A DNA stretch of 64,000 bases from Sphingobacteriaceae bacterium. Lineage in GTDB: Bacteria > Bacteroidota > Bacteroidia > Sphingobacteriales > Sphingobacteriaceae. The stretch spans positions 806,001-870,000 of the forward strand of contig JAGIAD010000029.1 in assembly GCA_017745075.1 (NCBI GenBank), read 5' to 3'. Both the position numbers and the translations under genes were made by a program. Shown piece after piece: positions 57,793-64,000 of this stretch (the stretch's first letter is position 1; each line of letters begins with the position of its first letter). The notes under the pieces were generated by a model. That model did no database searches. It was not told the DNA's origin and worked only from the letters and a program-made list of their open reading frames with translations.

Positions 57793-58839
57793 ATGGATAT
57801 GTTTGAAAACAAAGAACGTACAGATATTAATAACTTAGGTGAGTTTGGATTGATTAAACACCTGACTACTAATTTTAAAATTAAAAACGATTATTCGGTA
57901 AAAGGTGTAGGCGATGATGCAGCCGTTTTGGATGCAAAAGGAAAGCAGATCTTAATTTCGACCGATTTATTGCTGGAGGGAATCCACTTTGACCTGTCTT
58001 ATGTGCCTTTAAAGCATTTAGGATATAAAGCAGTGCAGGTAAACCTGAGCGATATTTATGCGATGAATGGAAAAGCCAGTCAGATTACGGTTTCGTTAGG
58101 CTTATCAAGTAAATTTCCGCTGGAGGCTGTTGAAGAAATTTATAAAGGTATTGAGCTGGCCTGTAATAAGTATAACATCGATTTAATAGGTGGCGATACT
58201 TCGTCAAGTAAACAAGGTTTGGTGATCAGCATTACCAGCATAGGTTATGCCGATGCGGATAGAGTGGTATACAGAAACGGTGCACAAGAACATGATTTAC
58301 TTTGTGTATCTGGCGATCTGGGTGGCGCTTATTTAGGTTTGCAGATTCTGGAAAGAGAAAAATTAATCTATCTGGAAAATCCTCAGATCCAGCCTGACCT
58401 GGAAGGAAAGGATTATATTATTGAAAGACAATTGAAACCGGAGGCAAGAATGGATATTGTTGCGCTTTTAGATGAAATGAATATTAAACCAACTTCCATG
58501 ATCGATATTTCTGATGGCTTAGCTTCTGAAATTTTGCATTTGGCAGAACAATCAGATAAAGGAATTACAATTTATGAAGAGAAAATTCCTTTAGATCCGA
58601 TGACTTACGAAACTGCACGTGAGTTAGGTTTAGATCCAACAGTTTGTGCATTAAGTGGTGGTGAAGATTATGAGTTATTATTTACCATTAGCCAGGATGA
58701 TTATAAAAAATTGAAACATGATGTAGATATCACGGTGATTGGACATGTTACGGATAAAAATTCAGGATGTAAAATGGTCTCAAAATCGAACAATGTACAC
58801 GAGCTAAAAGCCCAGGGCTGGAATGCTTTTAAAAAATAA
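57793..58839 (+). CDS. thiL: Thiamine-monophosphate kinase
   Basis: A 348-aa kinase that makes thiamine diphosphate from thiamine monophosphate. The ATP/Mg2+ motifs are intact: GEFGLIKHL near the start, GVGDDAAVLDAKGKQILISTDLLLEGIHFDL, YKAVQVNLSDIYAMNG, LIGGDTSSSK, MIDISDGLASEILHLAEQSDKGI and CALSGGEDYELLFTI. Length is normal for Bacteroidota. It is a single gene between REP-like elements. Confidence 0.96.
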   Translation: MDMFENKERTDINNLGEFGLIKHLTTNFKIKNDYSVKGVGDDAAVLDAKGKQILISTDLLLEGIHFDLSYVPLKHLGYKAVQVNLSDIYAMNGKASQITVSLGLSSKFPLEAVEEIYKGIELACNKYNIDLIGGDTSSSKQGLVISITSIGYADADRVVYRNGAQEHDLLCVSGDLGGAYLGLQILEREKLIYLENPQIQPDLEGKDYIIERQLKPEARMDIVALLDEMNIKPTSMIDISDGLASEILHLAEQSDKGITIYEEKIPLDPMTYETARELGLDPTVCALSGGEDYELLFTISQDDYKKLKHDVDITVIGHVTDKNSGCKMVSKSNNVHELKAQGWNAFKK

Positions 58840-58914
58840 AATTTTGAGTGCAGTTCAACGAAGTCGAGAAAGCAGAGGCTCATTGAAGTTAAATTCATAT
58901 AGATAGATCTCTCC

Positions 58915-58951
58915 ATCCCACTGTGTTCAGTCGGGATGAAGATTTTACTTT
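58915..58951. repeat. REP-like arm, family B
   Basis: AGATCTCTCCATCCCACTG...TCAGTCGGGATGA is the inverted right-hand half of the family B element. Confidence 0.6.
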
Positions 58952-58953
58952 AT

Positions 58954-59056
58954 CGTTATTGCGAGGAAGAACGACAAAGCAATTTTAAAGAAGGTGTTTA
59001 TAATCACTTCAAGTTAAGATTGCTTCGTCAGCTGAAAAAGCTTCTTTGCAATGACG
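58954..59056. repeat. REP-like inverted repeat, family C
   Basis: Ends CGTTATTGCGAGGAAG and CTTCTTTGCAATGACG; inner words AAAGCAATTTT and AAGATTGCTTCGTCAGC. It is related to 14749-14844 but the arms are less perfect. Confidence 0.75.
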
Positions 59057-59248
59057 ATTTTTGTTTTTAGGAAGTTATCCGGCTCCTTATGGCAATTAAA
59101 AATTGCGCTATTCACGAAAAAATAAAAAATACTAAAAAAATCGTTCTAAGCGTGTCAATAAAAATCACTAACTTGGTGGGTTTTTCATTTTTTTGAAATC
59201 GTAAAAAAATCGAGGGGCTTCGTCCCATTCTGTACAAAATGGCTAAAA

Positions 59249-60622
59249 TTACTCGATACTATCGAGGTATTTCGTATCAATCTGTTTTGTAGCCTTTGCA
59301 CCTAGTTTTTTAATCTTTTCTGAAGTATTGGTCAGGTTTCCGGCACCTGCCGATAATTTATTAATGGCTTTATCGTAAGCATCCTGTCCGTTTTTGATGT
59401 ACTTGCCAATATTTTCCATGTCGGTAATAAAACCCACAAATTTATCATACATACTGCCACTTAAACGGGCAATTTCCATAACGTTCCGGTTTTGGCGCTC
59501 TTGTTTCCACATACTGGCAATAGTACGTAAGGTGGCTAGCAAGGTAGATGGACTTACAATTACTACCCTCCTATCCCATGCGAAATTAAACAGTTCCGCA
59601 TCTTTTTGTACGGCAATGCTGAAAGAAGATTCGATGGGTACGAATAATAAAACGAAATCAGGTGAATTGATTTTATATAAATCCTGATAATTTTTTGATG
59701 ACAGTTCCTGGATGTGATTCTTAATTGAGGCCAGGTGCTGTTTTATATAGCCCTCACGCTCTTCGTCGGTATCTGCTGATACAGAACGCTCATAAGCAAC
59801 CAAGCTTACCTTAGCATCAATAACAAGGTGTTTATCATCCGGAAGGTCTATCACTACATCAGGCTGATAACGGCTGCCTTCGGCAGAGGTATGCGAAGCT
59901 TGAATACGGTATTCCTGATCGCGTACCAAACCAGAACGTTCCAGGACCTTTTCCAGAATGATTTCTCCCCAGTTTCCCTGTTTTTTACTGTCACCTTTTA
60001 AAGCTTTGGTTAAATTATTGGCATCTTCCTGGATGAGTTTGCTTTGAATCTGCAGTTCAGAAATCACGCCTTTCAGTATATTTCTTTCATCTGATTCGGC
60101 TTTGTAAACCTTTTCTACCTTATCTTCAAAAGCTTTGATATTTTCTTTCAGGGGATTGAGGATGATATCGAGGTTGGTCCGGTTCTGCTCTATAAATTTA
60201 GTAGATTTCTCTTCCAATATTTTATTGGCAATCAATTCGAAATCTTTGTTCAACTTTTGTTGCGACTGCTCATAGCTTAACTTTTGTTCTGCCAGTTTTT
60301 CTTTTTCGGCCAGGTAAAATGATCTTGTACTTTCGAGTTCACGGTTGGCATCTGCCAGGCGGTCGCGTTCGGCCTGCAGCTCATCAATTAAGCGCTGTTG
60401 CTCCTGTTTAAGCAGCACAGTAATGTGTTCTTTTTCGGCAGATAAATTGGAAACGCGTTCGTCTGCTTTTGCCAAACTGATTTTTAAAGTTTCATTTTCG
60501 CTTTTTATCCGTTCAAAATCTTCTACCGATACAATCGATAATGCGGCTTGTGGTTTCTTTAGCAATAAAATGACCAGAACAATTAAAATAACAATTAGTA
60601 AAGCAATGCCAACAATCTCCAT
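59249..60622 (-). CDS. rmuC: DNA recombination protein RmuC
   Basis: A 457-aa protein with one N-terminal transmembrane helix (VGIALLIVILIVLVILLL), a long coiled coil (about 35-170), and a RmuC domain (about 185-440) with QGNWGEIILEKVLERSGLVRDQEYRIQ, RYQPDVVIDLPDDKHLVIDAKVSLVAYERSV and FVLLFVPIESSF. In E. coli the family limits inversions at short inverted repeats, which is relevant here given the number of hairpin elements nearby. It is divergent from purU. Confidence 0.94.
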   Translation of the reverse strand: MEIVGIALLIVILIVLVILLLKKPQAALSIVSVEDFERIKSENETLKISLAKADERVSNLSAEKEHITVLLKQEQQRLIDELQAERDRLADANRELESTRSFYLAEKEKLAEQKLSYEQSQQKLNKDFELIANKILEEKSTKFIEQNRTNLDIILNPLKENIKAFEDKVEKVYKAESDERNILKGVISELQIQSKLIQEDANNLTKALKGDSKKQGNWGEIILEKVLERSGLVRDQEYRIQASHTSAEGSRYQPDVVIDLPDDKHLVIDAKVSLVAYERSVSADTDEEREGYIKQHLASIKNHIQELSSKNYQDLYKINSPDFVLLFVPIESSFSIAVQKDAELFNFAWDRRVVIVSPSTLLATLRTIASMWKQERQNRNVMEIARLSGSMYDKFVGFITDMENIGKYIKNGQDAYDKAINKLSAGAGNLTNTSEKIKKLGAKATKQIDTKYLDSIE

Positions 60623-60740
60623 AATGATAAAAATTTTAGTAAAAATGGAAATTTAAAATAGATATACCAAAAAAAATTAGTCAATGTGGGGCAGATAAAA
60701 CCGTAAAAATTATTTATAATTGAACATTAGTATTTTATAA

Positions 60741-61580
60741 ATGAACGCATTAACAGTCCTTATTTCCTGCCCCGATCAGGTGGGTTTGGTTACCCATATT
60801 ACCCGTGTACTGGCTGCACATCAACTCAATATTATTGCCATGCGCGAGTTTGTTGATGAAGCCAATAAGGCCTTTTTTACAAGAATTGCCTGTACCGGAA
60901 ATTTAGAAGATGCAGAAAAATTAAAGACTAAGCTTTTAGAAAACCTCCCCAATGCCGCTGAGGTAAATTTAATTACGGAACAGGAGAAACAGATTGCTGT
61001 TTTGGTAACTAAAGAGTACCATTGTTTGGCTGAAATACTGATCAAAAACCAATTTAAAACCCTAGGTGCCAATGTTAAATGTGTTATTGGTAATTATGAA
61101 AGCCTGAGGGATTTTACCGAAAAACTGGGTATTCCTTATTTTTATGTAGATCACAACAACAAAGATAAAAGTGTATTCGAAGCAGAAATAAAGGAAATTA
61201 TTAACCAATTTGAGGTAGATTACCTGGTATTGGCCAAGTTTATGCGGATTCTTTCGGCCGATTTTGTAAAAGATTACGCGGGTAGAATTATCAATATCCA
61301 TCATTCCTTTTTACCTGCCTTTATTGGTGCCAATCCTTACCGCCAAGCTTTTGAGCGTGGTGTAAAAATTATCGGAGCCACAGCTCATTTTGTTACCGAT
61401 AACCTGGATGAAGGCCCTATTATTACCCAGCATACCAATCATGTCGACCATAATTTTGGAGTGAAAGAAATGGTGCGTGCCGGCAAGGAAATAGAGAAAA
61501 AAGTATTGCTGGAGGCACTGGAACTTATTTTTGAAGACCGGGTGTTTGTAAGCGGCAATAAGACGATTGTATTTAAATGA
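60741..61580 (+). CDS. purU: Formyltetrahydrofolate deformylase
   Basis: A 279-aa enzyme releasing formate from 10-formyl-THF. The N-terminal ACT domain (about 1-80) begins LTVLISCPDQVGLVTHITRVLAAHQLNII. The C-terminal formyl-transferase-like domain (about 85-279) has the catalytic sequence INIHHSFLPAFIGANPYRQAFERGVKIIGATAHFVTDNLDEGPIITQ with the Asn, His and Asp needed for catalysis. Length matches the family. Confidence 0.96.
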   Translation: MNALTVLISCPDQVGLVTHITRVLAAHQLNIIAMREFVDEANKAFFTRIACTGNLEDAEKLKTKLLENLPNAAEVNLITEQEKQIAVLVTKEYHCLAEILIKNQFKTLGANVKCVIGNYESLRDFTEKLGIPYFYVDHNNKDKSVFEAEIKEIINQFEVDYLVLAKFMRILSADFVKDYAGRIINIHHSFLPAFIGANPYRQAFERGVKIIGATAHFVTDNLDEGPIITQHTNHVDHNFGVKEMVRAGKEIEKKVLLEALELIFEDRVFVSGNKTIVFK

Positions 61581-61660
61581 TGTAAAATGTAAAATGGATG
61601 ATGGAATCAAGTCTTGTTATCTACCCGTTTTTGTCATCCTGAATGCAATGTAGGATCTTT
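61580..61660. repeat. Short-word repeats and a family A half element
   Basis: ATGATGTAAAATGTAAAATGGATGATGG repeats words also found at 6161-6220. GTCATCCTGAATGCAATGTAGGATCTT (61633-61659) is a half of a family A-like element. Confidence 0.5.
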
Positions 61661-61708
61661 AAGAAAAACCAATTCGGTGTTTTCTTAGTGCTCTCTGAAG
61701 TAAATCAA

Positions 61709-62848
61709 TTATAATTTCTTCAACAATAAATTTGCCACATCTTCTCCTGTTTGCGAACCGATGGCAACACCCATGCCATTACACCTGGTTGCACAGAATA
61801 CATTTGGACGGATTTCTTCGATAAAGGGTTCTAATATTTTACCAAAGGCCATAATGCCGCTCCAGCGGTAATCGATTTCAAAAATGGCTTTCGGTAAGAT
61901 TACGGTTTTTAGTAAATTTTCCAGCGCCAGCTGCACGGGTTTAGTTTGCCCGAAATCGGTGGTTTCTTCGGCGTTAAAATCTATATTCCGGCCACCACCC
62001 AATAAAATCCGCCCATTAATATTCCTGAAATAATAATAACCTTTATCGTAATGGAAAGTACCGGCTACTTTTAAATCTTTAATGGGCTTGGTAATTAAAA
62101 CCTGACCGCGGCCCGGGTGAATATCAATAGCGGGATATAGTGATTTGATAAAGGCATTGGTTGTAACAATTAATCGTTTACAGAAAAAAGTTCCATTTTT
62201 AGTGACCAAACGGGAGCCTTTTGAGTCTTCTTCAACCCGGTCTACAGTACAATTGTTAAAAATGCTGATGCCGAGCTGCTGCGCATATTGGATTAAAGCA
62301 GACATCATTTTACCACTATCGATCTGGGCTTCATACTGGTTTTCGATTAAAGTACTTACACCATTGAAACCAAAAGAACTGATTTTTTTATTCTTTAAGC
62401 TAAAAGCACCTGGTCCAACAATACCGTTAACAAGACGGTTAAAATGTTCAATTTTCGATACACCTTTTTCAGCCAAAAAATCGTCTTCATTTTTAAATAA
62501 TTCGTATCCGCCCAGGCATTGGTAATCCAGGGCATTATCGCCCAGTAAATTGCGTAGTTTGAGCAGGCCTTTCCATCGCTTTTCGATAAGTGCTGCAAGC
62601 CGATCGGTACCGATCATTTCTTCTTGCTCAATCAGTTCAGAAATGCTTCCAAAACAAGCAAAACCCGCATTTTTGGTGCTTGCACCCGTGGGTAAAAATC
62701 CCCTTTCGAGTATGGCTATTTTTAGGGCTGCAGCCGATTTTTTGAGGTGTATGGCTGCGTTTAATCCAACAATACCACTGCCAATAATAATGGCATCATA
62801 ATTACAAAAAAATGATTCTTTTTCCCAGTATGAAAGCTCGGTTGGCAT
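61709..62848 (-). CDS. FAD-dependent amine/amino-acid oxidase-like protein (DadA/DAO family)
   Basis: A 379-aa flavoprotein of the DAO superfamily. FAD motif: YDAIIIGSGIVGLNAAIHLKKSAAALKIAILERG; the second motif is ASTKNAGFACFGS, and the C-terminal region reads IDYRWSGIMAFGKILEPFIEEIRPNVFCATRCNGMGVAIGSQTGEDVANLL. It should oxidise a secondary or primary amine or a D-amino acid; the substrate is not defined. I chose the ATG at 62848 over an in-frame start at 62893, because the latter would cross the hairpin-like GTACT/AGTAC element at 62858-62874. It is divergent from the zinc peptidase gene. Confidence 0.9.
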   Translation of the reverse strand: MPTELSYWEKESFFCNYDAIIIGSGIVGLNAAIHLKKSAAALKIAILERGFLPTGASTKNAGFACFGSISELIEQEEMIGTDRLAALIEKRWKGLLKLRNLLGDNALDYQCLGGYELFKNEDDFLAEKGVSKIEHFNRLVNGIVGPGAFSLKNKKISSFGFNGVSTLIENQYEAQIDSGKMMSALIQYAQQLGISIFNNCTVDRVEEDSKGSRLVTKNGTFFCKRLIVTTNAFIKSLYPAIDIHPGRGQVLITKPIKDLKVAGTFHYDKGYYYFRNINGRILLGGGRNIDFNAEETTDFGQTKPVQLALENLLKTVILPKAIFEIDYRWSGIMAFGKILEPFIEEIRPNVFCATRCNGMGVAIGSQTGEDVANLLLKKL

Positions 62849-62931
62849 GGTATAAATGTACTGTTTTTTAGTACCAAAAGAATATAGGAACACTTTTTGA
62901 TATACGATGAACGGAAAACATACATAAGAAA

Positions 62932-63627
62932 ATGGGAGTTTATTTAATATTAATCGTCCCGGTATTATTGTTGAGCATGTTTGTACAGTGGCGTTTTAGG
63001 AACAAGTTTTCTATGTATGCCGAAATGCAATTAAGCTCTGGTTTATCGGGGAAAGAGGTGGCAGAAAGAATGCTACATGATAATGGGATATACGACGTGA
63101 GGGTGATGAGTACCGAAGGACAATTAACAGATCATTACAATCCATCAGATAAAACCGTTAATTTAAGTACAGATGTATACTATAGCCGAAGCGTAGCTGC
63201 AGCGGCTGTAGCGGCTCATGAATGTGGACATGCAGTGCAACAGGCGAAATCATACAACTGGTTGCAATTAAGAAGCAGTATGGTACCCGTAGTGAGCATA
63301 TCATCTAACCTTTTACAGTGGGTTTTATTAATTGGTATATTGTTGATCGGTTTTACCGGAAACCCAATTGTTTTGGCTATTGGTGTGGTCGGTTTAGCCT
63401 TGGTAACCGTATTTAGTATTATTACCCTACCGGTCGAATTTGATGCGAGTAACCGCGCTTTGGCCTGGTTAAAAAATAATAGTGGTGTAATGCAAACGCA
63501 GGAAGAGAACGCACAGGCAAAAGACGCATTGTGGTGGGCAGCCATGACTTATGTGGTAGCTGCTGTGGGTGCGCTTGCTAACTTACTCTATTATGCATCT
63601 ATGCTTTTTGGTAGAAGCAGGGATTAA
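62932..63627 (+). CDS. Membrane-bound zinc metallopeptidase (PF04298)
   Basis: A 231-aa membrane protein with an N-terminal helix (LILIVPVLLLSMFVQW), the zinc site VAAHECGHAVQQ (HExxH, where the third position is Cys) around residue 100, and a helical pair in the C-terminal half (LLQWVLLIGILLIGFTG, IVLAIGVVGLALVTVFSIIT). The domain order is that of the small neutral zinc metallopeptidase family. A conserved FDASNRALAWL follows the membrane helices. The substrate is unknown. Confidence 0.92.
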   Translation: MGVYLILIVPVLLLSMFVQWRFRNKFSMYAEMQLSSGLSGKEVAERMLHDNGIYDVRVMSTEGQLTDHYNPSDKTVNLSTDVYYSRSVAAAAVAAHECGHAVQQAKSYNWLQLRSSMVPVVSISSNLLQWVLLIGILLIGFTGNPIVLAIGVVGLALVTVFSIITLPVEFDASNRALAWLKNNSGVMQTQEENAQAKDALWWAAMTYVVAAVGALANLLYYASMLFGRSRD

Positions 63628-64000
63628 GAAATATCCAATTGTTAAAATTATTGCACGGCCGGGATAATATCCTGGCCGTTTTTGATTTGTCGTCATCCTG
63701 AAATTTATGCCAGGGTCTAGATTGATATCCGCAAAGGATATTTGGCACATAAGTTATTAACTTTTTTAGCGGTAGGATATACCCAGTTTTAGGAAAGCAG
63801 ATTTTGTGGTATTAGGGAAGCTCCGGTCCCGCTCCCGCTCCTGCCGATAGAAAAATATCGGCATCCCGCTTTGATCGGGTTTAAGTGGCACGGTAGGTTG
63901 TACTATTTGGGGTTGCAGGAGCATAAATACCCTTTTACGCACGATGAAATTAACCATTAATAGTAGCAGGGTTATTGCAAACTAAACCTGATTGCCGTGA
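63628..64000. other. Spacer at the right edge: terminator, repeat and hairpin
   Basis: No gene is supported. The stretch holds the terminator at 63655, a family A half element (CGTCATCCTG at 63691) and a hairpin-rich block at about 63815-63900 (GCCGAT/ATCGGC arms). A short minus-strand frame of 63 codons at 63766-63957 is not convincing. Confidence 0.6.
63655..63684 (+). terminator. Terminator of the zinc peptidase gene
   Basis: ACGGCCGGGAT pairs with ATCCTGGCCGT (one G-T pair) around a short AT-rich loop, followed by TTTTG. It lies 27 bases after the stop. Confidence 0.85.

Larger units (their letters stand above)
58840..59248. other. Repeat-rich spacer between convergent thiL and rmuC
   Basis: A 409-bp gap with a family B arm (58915-58951) and a family C element (58954-59056). 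The rest (59060-59248) is AT-rich with no visible gene. Confidence 0.7.

Noticed and set aside
63766..63957. A 63-codon minus-strand frame at the right edge
   Set aside because: It runs across a hairpin-rich repeat, has an unusual Arg/Glu-rich composition (RQERERDRSF) and shows no start context or family. I treat it as a chance frame through a repeat.
1..64000. CRISPR arrays, tRNA or rRNA genes, complete insertion sequences
   Set aside because: No regularly spaced direct repeats, tRNA cloverleaf-like spacers, rRNA-like segments or transposase genes were recognised on either strand.

Overview
The window comes from a member of the Bacteroidota, most likely Sphingobacteriaceae and Pedobacter-like. 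The sequence supports this in four ways. It has a SusC/SusD pair and a hybrid-style beta-propeller histidine kinase. It has several gene families largely restricted to the phylum (HYC_CC_PP, DUF3347, DUF2911, DUF4175, DUF6952, DUF6265, DUF6364). Its promoters fit the Bacteroidota type, TTG-N19-21-TAnnTTTG; three match completely. It is AT-rich with weak Shine-Dalgarno sequences. The genus is inferred from gene content, not from a marker gene comparison. No rRNA, tRNA, CRISPR array, phage or complete insertion sequence was seen.

Layout. 1-2.3 kb (minus): end of a histidine-degradation operon (hutI followed by a truncated formimidoylglutamase-like gene) and exonuclease III. 2.4-9.5 kb: a secreted cyclophilin, then a plus-strand metal-handling cluster (HYC_CC_PP protein, secreted HMA protein, outer-membrane barrel, DUF3347 protein, CxxC-AraC regulator), YceI, an extradiol dioxygenase, an HMA-DoxX membrane protein and a PIN/DUF6364 toxin-antitoxin pair. 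9.6-19.1 kb: small stress enzymes, a degenerate secreted flavoprotein, an S9 peptidase, a peroxiredoxin-thioredoxin-DUF6952 operon and PEP carboxylase. 19.3-23.9 kb: a four-gene TetR-TolC-HlyD-MFS efflux operon with a clear operator. 24-28 kb: a GH9-deacetylase fusion and small secreted proteins.

28-42.2 kb is a co-oriented minus-strand block: SusD, SusC, an AraC regulator, a VOC protein, a response regulator, a propeller histidine kinase, a Tat-exported phosphocholine-type phospholipase C, and a rare-looking GDPD-GH16 fusion. I read it as a possible scavenging locus for phosphodiester-decorated beta-glucans or lipid head groups. This is the best candidate in the window for an undescribed system. 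Two nearly identical 19-bp inverted repeats flank the two-component genes.

42.5-63.6 kb is mostly housekeeping: a DUF4175 coiled-coil protein, ybeY, an Uup-like ABC-F ATPase, mnmG, an Ig-like lipoprotein, a gamma-carbonic anhydrase, the divergent nadB/nadA pair, a dicarboxylate symporter, thiL, rmuC, purU, an amine oxidase-like flavoprotein and a zinc peptidase. Two parS-like palindromes precede mnmG, suggesting that this stretch lies near the chromosome origin. Between ybeY and the ABC-F gene there is a short orphan unit: a paired direct repeat, a 12-codon ORF and a strong terminator.

Many spacers hold REP-like inverted-repeat elements of several families, mostly with GTCA.../...TGAC ends. 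They are the most repeated non-coding signal in the window.
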